Of a stretch of DNA of 15,707 nt, positions 1-12,800 are shown piece after piece. The notes beneath the pieces are model-generated. The model did not search any database. It had not been told where the DNA came from and saw only the letters and a list, made by a program, of their open reading frames with translations. The translations under genes and the position numbers were made by a program. The DNA is from Echinostoma caproni. Its lineage: Eukaryota > Platyhelminthes > Trematoda > Plagiorchiida > Echinostomatidae. Within the stretch, counting starts at the first letter, position 1; every line of letters begins with the position of its first letter. The stretch is from contig UZAN01042603.1 in NCBI GenBank assembly GCA_900618425.1, forward strand, positions 25,200 to 40,906, given 5' to 3'.

Positions 1-3000
1 CCAATGGTGTTTCTTATACTACAATCGTTCTTAAAAACGCGGGCTTTTGTGAGGACCGCCCCACCTACTGGTCCACAAACTAGATACCGGGAAAAGTGTA
101 GTTGACTTGGTTCGAGGGGAAAACATCAATCAACCAATACTTGGTGTTGTGGAGACCAGTTTAGCTCAACTTGGCCTGTTGATCATTCTGTCGGAAACCT
201 GATTACACATCTCCTCATCACTGCCCTGTTGTTTTTACTTCTTTATTACCTGCGTGTTGTCAATTTCATCCACCTTATTGATCCGTGTTTATAGCTCTGT
301 TTTCGAGAGAACTAAGCCTCTCAAAGATAGGCTGAGATCCTAAAGTTCGCAGACGAGACGCATTTTAAAATACATTAACGATGGTCTATTAATGCCTGAA
401 GAGATTGAAAAGAAAGGTAGCTTTTTGTTCATTGTACTCATTCCACACGAGCAGCATGGTGGCTGATTTAAACCGAATGGTAATACATCTTTTTTGATGA
501 ACTTAGTCACGAAAATCGACAGAATATTTCGTTGTGATTGATTCTTATGATGGTGACGCCAATCATTCGAATGATGATAACACAGATGATAATGAATTGT
601 ATTACCAACGGAACTTCGAAAATGTTCCCTTCGTATGCATCAATAATCCCATTTTTTATTCAAAAAAGGATCAAACGAGTTCTGTTCAATGAGAAAAAAA
701 TGTCGAATGGCCATCGGTTCTACTTTCCACTGCACCTTTCTGGCGGTTCTGTCGAACTGAACTCCACAGTTTTGATGCGTTGTGTGAGACGTTGCACGTC
801 TTTTCTGTTGAAGAAGAAGACAGAGGAATTTCACAGTCACTTAAACGGTATACCGGAATGGATATCATTTATCATTCTTTACCTGAGTTTTGATCACTGC
901 TGGTAATATGTATGAAATTGCAACGTCGAGACAAAATACCAGTATGGATGCAAAATGATGTCCTTTGATAGTTAAAAAAGGCGGGGAAGGTTTTTCCAAG
1001 GAGATATGTTCCAGCGTAGCCACGTTTTTAGATAGGACAAGGCCGGTGAACTAAGCGCCTGTACAAATCCTATCAAGCAAAATCGCACTGCATTTTAGGA
1101 GCTGTTAGTGAAACTTTATTTCAACGCAAGAGTATCGAGCTCGAACGAGCGTCATTAGCGTATGGTGCCATATTCTCTTCCAGGGAATAGAAAATTTATT
1201 AAACATCTTTCACCACAGCGTTGATCTTCTCCAATAAAGGTTAATTCCAATAGTTGGACTCGTCGCAGACATGTTAGTGTGAACCTAAGTGATAAGACTA
1301 TATTTGGAAAGCACCAATCCAGATCGAAAATTGGGAGTCGGGACAAATCGATGAATGACTGATAGTCACAGTAAACTTGTGGTGGGTCAATTCCCGAGGT
1401 AACGACAAGCGCCTACGCATTTCAGTTTTGTAAGTCGTACCGCCGGCCAACAGTGTCGATCAATCAATGACCATACACTTCAAACAGAAGCGGTGTGATT
1501 CGAAGAACAAGGACGGCAATTAGTTGATGCCCATTTGACGAATAATATTTTGACTTATTTAATATCATTTATTTCTCTCAGTAAATGAACCGCTACTTCT
1601 GTGGCATTATTCATGCATCGTGGTGATGGAGAAATCAGCCTACGATTTCCAGTGCGATTCCGTGCTTCATTTGCCTTAGTAATTCGTGATATGTGATTCG
1701 GGCCTACTCAGACTACTACAAAACTCCAGCACGTGTTTCCTTATTTGCTAATGAATTGAAAGCCGGTCCTACTGTTTGGTTCATTCATTTTCTTGTTTAG
1801 CGTACTGTCAGTGAACCCCAGTTATCGTCAATTATGTGTGACCTCACTTGCAAAACTTGGCATTTCGATGCTTCTCAGATTACAAAACAGTAGCAGAGAA
1901 TAAAAAGTGTTGTCCTAAGGACATTAGCAAGTTAATTAATTAAATCGTCTGAAGAAAACAACAGATATTTCGCAACAGGTTGACAGAAAAGTAAATCAGA
2001 GCATTAATTGGTTGGTTGGACGAAACATATGAACACACATTCCTCGATAAGGTTGCGAATAGTTTGATATCTCTCCAGGGATCTCATTTTTCTGTCAAAT
2101 TTTGATATCAACTAGTGGAAGTCAATCCCGCCGAGTCCATTCGCTTCAAGTTTCAAGCGTTAACACACGTTTTCTGCATGAGTCACTAAAACAAGTCGTG
2201 ATGACTCTTGCGATAAACTCTCCCACATGTCATGGTCTATCTTGTCCTTGACGATTTGTCTACCACATATCCGGGATTAAGCCAGTAAATCTCACCGTCC
2301 TAACTGCCCGTAAAAGTCTAATCACCCTATGTGATGCATGTTTCCCATGCAGCACTGTACTTTACACTCCTAACTGCTTAGATCGTTTGCTCAAACCAAA
2401 ATGTCCTATTTCATTTCTCGTCCTGCTCGCCATATTGTTCAAAACCGGATGTGGTCGTATGGCTCTTCCTCCGTATTAATCAGGGACAATGCAGTGCCTA
2501 ACAACCTAATGTGTTGGTGACGTCTACACTATAAATAGCACAATCATAGTACACTGGATGAAATCTTTTTCGTTACTGCTTCGAAAACGCGTCTGCTTGA
2601 CTTTGTCGACCGGAACCGGATTGTACACAAATTTGAGGTATGATGTATTACTCATTCAGCTCTTCTAACTTGATTACTCCTGCGGTACCAAGATATAGTT
2701 TTGTATTTAGGTGCTGCTGAAACGTTGAGAAATGAGGCGTTAAAAGTTAGCTCAAATCCCGTACAATCACACTATTGCCAACACCCATGATATTTCATTT
2801 GGTATCACTCCGAAACCGAAACAGTAATGAGAAGAAATTAAAAAGTCATTCAAGTAACCCATAAATCGAGAGCACCAGAGACTTTTCCATATATTGGTCA
2901 CATTCACCGCAAATGAATGCCATTTAAGTGCCAGACAGAGCTCGACAGACAAACCGCTCGGTGATCACTCTGCACGATGGATAACCTTTACATTTGATGA

Positions 3001-3501
3001 CGATAGCAAAATTCCAACTTGAAGACTAGCGATTTGAGTCCCAAGAGAGACACTAACACAGTACACACAGCTGATAAGTCTCAATAAAGATGAAACAGCT
3101 GTCTATTGCTCTTTTTGAACAGTCACAATCAGATTTCCACTGGATAAATATAAATAAATCACACTCGAAAAGTAGGAAACAAAGGATCTCCAAAGAAGTG
3201 AATTCCATATGCAACAGATAAGAACACTATACGCAGGATGGGTCTATCAGTGCGAATGGGTTCATTTAAGCGCAGAACAGATTAAAAATCTATCACTTCA
3301 AAAAGACTCTATGTATTAATTTTCCTCCCTTAATGAATATATCTGAAACAATTTTATGCCAGAATCATGCTTCGATTGACGATATATACCACATTTGGAA
3401 AACCGTATATTTTATCAAGTGTATGAAACACAATACACGTTTTTTTTACCCTGTCTGCTATTTTGTGAGTATTTTGTTACTATTTTCTTCAAATTATTCC
3501 G
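1..3501. other. Intergenic, no supported gene
   Basis: This is AT-rich DNA downstream of the FBXL13-like gene. Only short, unrecognised open stretches are present. The longest (538-906, plus) is low in complexity at its start and matches no family known to me. A TATAAATAG at 2530-2538 is followed 20 bases later by an ATG with a short open frame, but this gives no recognisable protein. No tRNA, rRNA or clear transposon domain was seen. Confidence 0.6.
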
Positions 3502-3507
3502 TTTATT
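3502..3507 (-). promoter_or_regulatory. Candidate poly(A) signal AATAAA
   Basis: The minus strand reads CAATAAAC about 95 bases after the stop of the proposed last exon, a normal 3' UTR distance. The hexamer is common by chance in AT-rich DNA, so position is the only support. Confidence 0.4.
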
Positions 3508-3602
3508 GTAATATAGTTTACAGCCCGAATTAGAAATTAAAAAATAATTGGTACTATTTTCACTTCCTCGTTTTCAATGAGCATCAACTGATTTAATCCT
3601 GG

Positions 3603-3816
3603 TCAATTCACGAGTTCGGGAGAATAAACAAACAAACTAACTAACGAACTTGTAATATTTTTCTTTGAACGCTTGAATGATAGTAATAATATCGAACTGT
3701 CACATGATGCCTCCAATCGATACATTTCCCACTTATTCTTATAGTTTTCCTTCCTCAACCATCGGAACCGATGAAAAGGTAAGCCGTGTAGGTTAAACGG
3801 GCCTAATTTCATCGGT
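3603..3816 (-). CDS. FBXL13: Probable terminal exon of the FBXL13-like gene
   Basis: This 214-nt exon completes the AG carried over from exon 5 (AG plus A, arginine) and encodes 70 residues before TGA at 3605-3603. It starts PMKLGPFNLHGLPF and is basic and aromatic early (RFRWLRKENYKNKWEMYRLE). It then becomes serine- and leucine-rich, with no LRR pattern. It is supported by the matching phase, an excellent acceptor (CATTTTTTGTTGTCAG, AG at 3818-3817) and a full open frame. I see no clear resemblance to the vertebrate FBXL13 tail, so this exon is less certain than the LRR exons. An alternative is a retained intron ending at 3874, or a further terminal exon downstream. Confidence 0.5.
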
Positions 3817-6800
3817 CTGACAACAAAAAATGAGTTGAAATTCCGTATTTTATGAACAACGAACAGTGCATCTTCAACAGACGATAGGGAAGAATAGTGA
3901 AGTTCTATAAGTTGAGGACTCATTGAAACAAAACTGGGGGGAGGCATACCTGTGTAATCCCTTGCAATAGAGCAAGATAAGATGCTCTAACATTTTGCAG
4001 CCTTTCTTCAAATAGACAAGCGATGTGGAGCTGTGTAGTTGAACAGAAGTAAGAATTCAGTGATTGGGAGGAAAACAATTGTCGAATTATCAGTTGTAGT
4101 ACTTTTGTTTCAAAAACCAAAACGGATGTCATATTGCAGGCTGTTATATGATATCTAACCGAACACAATAAAACCATATGTAGTGGCCAGTGTCTGAGAA
4201 ATAGAATGAGCTAATCCAACCGTGGTATTCAAAATTTAGGGCTGATTTCGAGAACAGGGAACAAGGAAAATTACTGATGATGGTAGGGCTTAAACACATG
4301 CACTGGGTATCGACACATCTCAGTTCCCATTGACTAACTGATAAGAGCGAAAATAAAGGGATAAATTGAATCAGAAAATATTCGTTTGATTAATTTGGGC
4401 CTTATAATACTGCTGCATTTTGCAATGTGACAAGCCAGGAATAAAAAATCTAGACGTACCTCAATAATACGCAACAGGATAAATTCAGAGATCGAAGATA
4501 TTGACAGACACCAGACAGATACTGTATTCCCATATCGGTTAACTGTGGAGCAAATGTGAAAACTATGTTTAAAATATCACCGAGATAGTTAGGAAACGAA
4601 AGTATTAAATGATGAAAACCCTCTAATTATTGACAGTTTTTAAAACCAAGTAGGAAATAGGCTTCCCGGCCATGTTTACGAAAGTAATTTTAATAATTGA
4701 ATATTTTCGACAATAATGAATAAATTAATATCTGAATCGAATTTTATCAGTTTCCGGCTGCAAAAATCAATTGTTGACTATTTATTCATCATAATACCAG
4801 AAAGACCATCCATGATTTACACATGAAACCACATGGAATCTACTACGTTGACTTGTAACAACTTCGAATCAAAGGTAGTTGAAAACCTATTTTCTGAGGC
4901 TAAAACAGAAGAGAATATCCTCAAATTTAGTCTCATTTGGATGCCAAAATCAGTTAATTATTAATATAATAATAATGATAATAATAAATATAATCAGGTG
5001 TCTTATCCTGGACAACACATGACATAAATCTTACCTCGTTCTGATCATTACTCGCTTCATTATTTGCGATTCCAGCTGAATTGAGCAGAACCTAAGCAGC
5101 TAAGATCAAGCTAAGATCTATGTTTCGTGCTATCCACGGAGCTTATAGCTATCAGGATAAAGACACTTACGAAACAATGTCCTGAAAGGGTGAATTATAT
5201 GCGATACGAATGCACGCATCAGAATGTGTACGAACGAAATCGATGAAGTCACGTCCAAAAGAGACGTTAAATTGAGAAGGTTGCATACAACGCAGTTGGG
5301 AAACGAACTAGAATTAGAGAAACTGAAGTGGAGAAAAGATCCATTGGCCTTCTCGTTTTAATCTTTCTGTCCTGTACGACCAATGATATCGTAGACCTAA
5401 AGAAAAAGGACATTCAAAATTTACAGGGGGGACCCTCGAAATATTGGTCGATCATGTACTGTTTCTTTTCCTCATTCGATCGTCACCCAATCGACAATGA
5501 GGCAAAGTTGGCCTGTGTTGTTTGCCGAGGTATCCAGATATCTAGTTTCACGATGCGGTCCCAAAAATGCCAATTAAAAGACGGTGGCAAAATGCGCAAG
5601 CCTTTTACGGTAGTGCCAGCATAGGTGCGCTGAGTTGGGAAGTGCGGTAGGGTTGATCACAATCTATAACTTTTGCGATTCAAGTTGTCCCAATATAAAA
5701 TCAAGATGTTCGGGTATCATTTCAAGATGCCCTGGGAGCATTTCAACCTGTCGTGTTGACCTCACTGCTGCTGACAAGCCTCCCAGCGATGTCTGGATGA
5801 CCACCATGCAGCACCGATTTCTCCACCTCCCGTTGAAGTGCAGGGGACGATTGTGAGACGGGCTTCGGTCACACGCCTCAAATCCCATGACATACATATC
5901 GATTGTTTATCTTGTACGTACGCCTCTGTGTGTGTGTTTGTCCCCCTCTGCTGATACCAGTGAATCATGCGCGATCAACGCTTGAGACATTGCTTACCTC
6001 TATCGCATGATGCTGCAATGATGCAATGATGCCGCAACACCTCAAGCGGCTGCACTGGGACACCAATAGATCATGCACGATCAATATACACATCAGTATT
6101 GACCAGATTCACGTCCAGTTGGTTCGATACTTTCAGATCATACTCCATCTCTGTGACACCACCACAGAAGCACCTTCAAGCACTGAACAATCAAAATGAC
6201 CATTTTGGTCATATTTTCGGAAGGGAATGAGATATTTCTGTCAAATCAACTGCAATGGAAATAATGTACCGAGAGCTGTCGAAAGATGCCATAAATTTCA
6301 TAAGAGTTACGGAATTTTATAAGAAAATACCAGTTTAAAAATTGGAATGTTTTTCAAATGCACTTTTCTGAGTATGGGCTCTGAATTCGATAATCTTTAT
6401 CGCTGAAATTATACGGTATTACTTAAACACCTCCATCACACAAAGTAAACCCGGTGAATTCAGGTTAACGTATGACATTCACAAGTAGTAAGTGCAAACT
6501 GTTTTCGAACAATCGTATAGTCATTGTCGTATTTCTCGATTCAGGTTCACGATGGAACCACCACCGTGGTCGTTCTTAGAATAGTGATCACCGAAGCCAT
6601 CACCAATTAGAAATTGTGAAAATGTTCGGTAAGTTGGTGAGTTTTAGGAGATCAGAACACCTTTAGGTTATCATAGCTGAACCACAACGCAGTATTTTAG
6701 AGTTCTTGCAGTCGACCCAGGGGAAACGATGGAGGCACAGTATCAGTTGATGAATATCACACATTGGTAAACAAAGGATGAAACAATCTATGCTCCTGAT

Positions 6801-9800
6801 GTGACCTTACTTAGGGGAACACATTTTTCGGCGCAACGTTTTATGAAGCAGGTCCATCCGAGTACTATAGGGTAACCCGAAAATGTGATCAAATTTGAGT
6901 AAAAGCAAAGGATTTAAGTTCAGCCGGGTACTGTCCGATAAAAACCAGGAGCATAAAGGAGAGAAGATTTTCGGACCTACATCGGTCTTGGATAAGCATG
7001 CAGGCCGCCAGAAAAAGATTAAACAAGCTCCAACCTATAGCTACTGTCCGTAAATAGCTGGAAGTGCTCGGTAATGATGAATAGTTCACAGAATCCAGCG
7101 TCCAAATCTTACTTCTATCTACCACTATCTAGATATCCATAAATCAGTGGAGTTTTAACTCTATGCTGCCTAGTCTCATCAGGCATAGGGAAGGAGGGTT
7201 AGCTGAACACAGTATCCAAAAGCAAATCGAACAAACACCTTGAAGAAACCTGTACCGTTTCTTGTTTCACGCGGTCAAAGACCTTCCGGATCATCAGAAA
7301 CGCTTCCACACTCCTGGCAGACCCGTACTGCCACTTTTACGAACCCATAAATCTTTGGAAGACGTGGGTCATGATTTGAACTTTTGGAAAGAGTATGGGT
7401 TCCGATCCATCCAATACCATCGGGAAAACGGTGGCGACAGGTCCCAATTCCTTACAGATTCATACCGTGGGAATTATCCGGAGAGTGTTAGGATTCTCCT
7501 GACAGTCTATTTCACTCACTTTTTTGAAGAACAAGCAAAAGGAGTTATTGAAGACCTAGTGATCCTGGATGGGGAGGAGGGTTACCAAGTGGCAAAAGAA
7601 ACATTGAAAAAACGTTTCGGTCAAAACCACATGATTGCTCGTGCTCTCATAAACCGCAATAATGATGAACCACTTATTGATAGAGATTAAAGCCATGGTT
7701 TGATGATGATGACCCAACAAGTGAGACTATGTAAAGCCACCTTAACGCAACTAAAATTAGAGTCAGTTATTTAACACTTTCAGGACTTTGGAGTATGTTT
7801 TTTGATGAATGTCAAAGACTTTGCAACTCATTTGGGCTGTAATATCCAAAGCTTTGACATTAAAACAAGACAACCCCCAAGTAACTCACCTTTATTCATT
7901 TATTGGAAGTCAAGCTAAGATAAGCAACTCGAACTCCGGCATTCTAGTCAACACTTATTCATCATCGAGGATGCAAAATAACTCAGGTTTCGATAGCAGT
8001 CAAATCGAAAATTTTGGAGACAAACTGGTAGTTGGTAACCTGTGTGAAAACAAACACATCATCTCGGTCAATGCGCCAACTTTGTCCTACTGAATCCCGA
8101 AGAACGTTGTATTATTACTGAGAAGAGTTTGTGTATATATTTGAAACGGAATCACAATACTAAATCTTGTCAGTATCGCCATCTATGCACAGAAGCGAAT
8201 TACAGAAAAGCACATCACATCCTACTCCATTTGACCACGAAGCCACCGCCTCGGCAAGAAGCGAATATACACTGCCAACTGGAGCAACAAAAAGAATTTG
8301 GAAATGGAAACACCATTGAGCTATATGTGATTCCGGCAAGAGTTCCATGTGTTAATGAAGCCATCGAAAACGTGGCGTTCTTCGACAGAGGTATCCATTA
8401 ATATCTTAAATAAAGAAAGACCAGCCATACGACTTGGGACAATAAGAAGACCCATGTCTTTGTCTATCAACAAGGCTTATGGAACCACCGAAAATGCGGC
8501 CAGTGTGTGACTGGTCTCGATTGCTAAAAAGGGCAACTTTAATCCATGCCAAATACACTAGTAAAGGACAAACTACTCACTTGCGAACAGCCCGCCAAGT
8601 CGAGATGAATCATGAATCGACAGCAAAAAGCCAGTGTCTTTATCCCGTTATCCGTAAGATTCTGCCACGGCAATGAGAAATGATGTAAGATAAAAGTATC
8701 TGTCAGACCAGAAAATTGCATGTTTCTGGTTAAGCGAGCAGGCGGTCGGGGAGATGCATGGAGTTAGTAAGTGGGACAGACTATATCATCTCATTGTCTC
8801 ATTGTTTTTACTCATATTTGGACGTCAACATCCTTTTCTCCATTGAGTACTTGGTTGCCATTCACTGATCATATAACGCTTGCAGTATATCCACTAAGTA
8901 CATTTCATATGCAAAGGGAAGCGCAAAGCTTATTACTAGCAGCGCACGATAAAGGACAAAAATAAGTTTATCATTGTGATTTCGATGTAATACAAAACGC
9001 TTGGACATTGGAGTGATTTCTGAAAAAAGGAAGCAGATGTAGAAATTTAACGAAATGCTTGAAAGTGATACGTAGCTATTTCAATCGTGCTGAATAATCT
9101 GAACGAGAAGGTGGACTGACGACCGCCACCACTCAGCATTGGAGAGTCAACTTACAGAACGNTACAGAACGACGGGAAACCATTGAACCAGAGTTCAAAG
9201 AGGAACACCTCACAACTAAACAAACAAGGTAAGCAAACGAAGTGGTAAGCAGGGAAGCACGTCCTCAAGTATGACGTCGTACGAAGAATAAATTGACAGT
9301 CATTTAGACTAGAAACCCATTAAGATGAATATGTGCGGAGAGTATGCGGGAACTCACTGAGATCTGTTTTACATTTAAGATCAAAAGCAGCCTAAACTAC
9401 ATTGAAACCCACGTATTTTTGAAGTAAAACCCGATGACCTGTAGCAAGAGGAGCAAAACTACAAACGCAAGCTTTAGAATGTGCAAATTAGGACTATAGT
9501 GAACTATATTTCAAGGGCTTTAAAAGAGCCGCTTCATTTGTGCGCATATGAGGCGCAATTCAGTTTCAAGAATATTGGTTATTATCCGAAGAGTGCATTG
9601 AAAATGGAAATCTCTACTAGGTCCAATGGTTATAGTTAATGGCAATTAGCTTGGGTGACAAATAAATCTTCCAGTCAGAAGTACAGGGAATGTGTCGATA
9701 ACACGTAAAGCTTTTTGATGAGCTTAATGCTGTGAATAAACTGCAGGCAACATTAGACAATGCACATTCAGATATAAGGTTCCTTCTCTAGAAAGAAATT

Positions 9801-12800
9801 GTATATCAGATGGCATTTCTTATTGTGTTCCTAAAACATGAAATATTGATCCATCTAACGTTCGGTCGATAGGAAAATCTCGAGAAATTGGAAATTTTAC
9901 GTAAGGTGTTCCAATAAAATAGTGATCCGGATAGGATTGTGTAAGTATATTCAAAGGCCATAAAATGGGGGACGGAAAGGCAAACTGTTGGAGTTGAAAA
10001 CAGACGCTGCCATCTACCGGTACTACTATATTCAAGTTAATAACCTGAGCGCTGGAAACAGCTTTAGACAACACTTTCTTCTCAATTAATTTTCGTCCTA
10101 CATTTATTTCCAGGCACAATTTAAGATAAACTTCCCTTGTCTTCAAGCTCATTGTGTGTTTATTCTGTTGATTCATCCTGTGGCACAATGTACTTTGGCT
10201 TTACAAGCAAATGCTTGACTGAGCGAGTTCGTGAACATGATCCGGATTGTTTGGAGACGAGAGTTACATCAAATTCGTCTATTTTATCTATTACAATACC
10301 CTATTGTAGTCAGATTAGGAATGGGATCAACGGGTACCTGTCACAGTTTAGGAGTATAAAACAGTATGCCGAACACAGTTGGTTGCTGCTGTTCAATCTG
10401 TGCACAATAATCTGTGACTAAACAACATTTTCACTGATCAATATAATATGATCTTCATTTCTCGGATCAAACGGGTTTCTACTTCGGAAGAATCGGTTTT
10501 GTGCTCTTCCAACGAGAATGGAACCGGTTCTAAAATTGTACTCAGTAGAAATGTAAAAAACCGCGGTGGATCAGCAAAATACATCACAGTGTCGAAATAA
10601 TGTTCTCCTTGGGAGTGTGCTTCGTAACAAAACATTAGACGTACCCTGATTTTGGGAAATTTCGCAATAAATGTACAAAACTGTTTAACTGAGAGAAATA
10701 GGTCAAGATCGAATGAAACAATATTCTGTGGAGGATTTTGGTGAACTAAACCCGTAAGTGCTCATGCCTATCCGGCTTTCCGTAATCAAGAAACGTTAAC
10801 AATTAAATACCTTCGGCAGGAAGTTTAAAAAGAGGCAGATCCCGTTTACAGCGCAGCAATCTTAGACGAAGTTTCGTTGAAAGGAGTGTCCACGTTCCAC
10901 AGTTCGACGTTTCGGGGATGATCAGATCCAAAACCAGTCTGAATTTGTTCGGGTACAATGTGTGCATACGGCAGATTGGTAATGGTTTCAAGCGCTAACT
11001 TTTAGGTAAGCCTGATCAAGCTCATTCCTTAGTGATATTCACGAGGGAACCTATATCTTTACCTGTAAATCGATGAGATTATTTTGTCATATCGTACAAA
11101 ATAACTTCATTCTCAAGTAATCTCCGTTATCGGAAAGATATGATGCCCATCTGCAGGTAACAGGAGAGGACAGAGTGCACTGTTTATATTTCATTTCGTT
11201 TTCACATTTCAGCTGCCCGACGAAGAACACCGACTTCTTCTGCCAAAGAGAAAAACCACTGATATATCGCTCCGATATCCTATGTGAGGGATTTCGTTGT
11301 TGATCAACCGCATTACTGTGCTAAAGTGAATTCGGCAGGCAAAAGTGTGGATAGGTCAACCAAAAGCTCTTTTATTCGGCTGATTATGTGAGACCAAAAT
11401 GTATCTGACCTCAACCATCAGATCCCCAAACTATGCACATCTTGTATCATACGTCCACGCCGGGCATCACGACACTTCAAGAAACTGTCCCACCAAAACT
11501 CAAATTGTTCTTCGCCTAGTTAGGTTAAGGTTTGTTCTACGTGGAAAGAAAACGGATAGGAATACTTTGTGAACGCTATTTTAATTTATTCACTATACTG
11601 GGAGATTTATGCTGATCAAGCAAGATAGGCCGGATGTTGGCTCAAAGACAGCATTGCTTTTGTTGTGAAAAATCAAGTCTCGAACACTTAAATTACTAAT
11701 TGACTAAGAGCGGAATCCTTCTGACCGAATGAGGGAACTCACGTGACAAAAAGACAAATCCAAATGATTGACATGAATTCCATCTTTGGCAAACCGTTGC
11801 AACCCCACATCTGAAACCGTTGTACATCCAGACAATTTGAACTCATGCAGTTTTGGAAGCGAACCGAAGGAGGAGAAACCCTTTCAACATTTCAATCGGA
11901 TTCAGAGTAAAGAAATGAAAGGATGGAAACAGCGTCTTAGCAATAGGACTTATAAAGATTTTATCGATAAAACAAAGCCTGTAATCAAATAGTTTGGTGA
12001 TTTTCTTTTCCTGACTGAACAATATTCTTAAATAATCCGGAAAATTCATGAGATGAACAGCCGTTCTGATTATTTTTAATTAAAAATGTACTATTTATAA
12101 AATCAAGATTATGCTAACAAGGACCAGTTCCTTTGTAAATATCAAAATTCGTTTTTTCGTTCACTTACAGCTGATCGATTGTTGTTTGACCTAATGTTGC
12201 ACTGTAATGATTATTCAGTGGCACACTACTAGCATTCTGTGAGTAGTTAAATTATTCGTTCGGAATCTAAAGTGACCGCAGGTGTTGCAGTCAAATAGCG
12301 AAAATACGGCTTCCCTGAGTACACTTGAAACGTCCAAGTCCAGTCTTCAAAATACCATACCATAATGTTCGTCACTTTCCGACCTCTGTATATTTGCATA
12401 TTTTATAACTGCTTCGGATGACTGGATTAACTTTGTATCTTGGTGGACCGCAAATGACAGTTCCCTTACGATAAGTTGGGATGAACTCCGTGAAAAATTA
12501 CGAAGAACCAGACTCGTTTGTTGCGATGCCTACTTCAACGGTACAGTGTAAAAAGCCCCAGTTTTTTTATCAATCCATTGCTTTTCTCAGCCGAAATCAA
12601 AAATACATGCCATATATTTTGATGGAATAATGAGAATTCGATTGTATCCAGTAGCTTATGTAAGGTAAACACTCTTAAACACTTACGCTTCTCACTGAAA
12701 GATCGTACCCAAACCTTTTGTCTAAACTTCTAGTAAACCAACATCCTACTTTTGGACACAAGGAACACTTTAATAGTGAAGCTATCAATCAGATAACTGG

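Larger units (their letters stand above)
5640..6190. repeat. Unclassified repeat-like block
   Basis: This stretch is visibly richer in G and C than its flanks. It contains a 21-bp tandem array, a spaced duplication and TG runs (around 5932). On the minus strand it keeps overlapping open stretches (5897-5664 and 5968-5762) with residues such as RNRCCMVVIQTSLGG. These suggest a dispersed element, probably copied elsewhere in the genome. Another minus-strand stretch at about 5625-5480 (VKGLRILPPSFNWHFWDR) may belong to it. I cannot name the family, and no reverse transcriptase or transposase motif is visible. Confidence 0.4.

Noticed and set aside
505..691. Plus-strand open frame without ATG, acidic and Asn/Asp-rich (DGDANHSNDDNTDDNE), after an AG
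   Set aside because: It has no family resemblance, no donor or upstream exon, and its length is expected by chance given the number of frames examined.
2530..2638. TATAAATAG, then ATG at 2558 with about 26 codons (MKSFSLLLRKRVC) up to a GTATGA donor
   Set aside because: The ATG falls where transcription itself would start. The best downstream acceptor gives a stop after two more codons, and the product is not recognisable.
3603..3947. Whole minus-strand open frame read as one coding unit, including QLIELHYSSLSSVEDAL
   Set aside because: Its first part would need a 16-bp intron after exon 5. The terminal exon starting at 3816 uses a better acceptor and the correct phase.
5035..5091. Minus-strand 57-nt stretch with AG and GTAAGA borders and phase 0/0, reading VLLNSAGIANN like the NNAG motif of short-chain dehydrogenases
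   Set aside because: It would interrupt the LRR array between exons 3 and 4, which join perfectly without it. No neighbouring dehydrogenase exon was found, and such short open stretches occur by chance.
5328..5624. Plus-strand 98-codon frame with a signal-peptide-like start (GLLVLIFLSC)
   Set aside because: It starts at GTG, not ATG, and has no homology or splice support. The opposite strand looks more like repeat-derived sequence.
6889..7125. Minus-strand open frame with SLFNLFLAACMLIQDR, LRR-like at first sight
   Set aside because: The FBXL13 repeats are already contiguous without it, its borders are weak, and the plus strand here may be BEL Gag remnant.
9820..10188. Minus-strand open frame of 122 codons
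   Set aside because: It overlaps the Penelope relic on the other strand, matches no family I know and lacks convincing splice borders. It is probably an antisense shadow.
11786..11992. Plus-strand 68-codon frame
   Set aside because: It overlaps FBXL13-like exon 2 on the opposite strand and matches no family I know.
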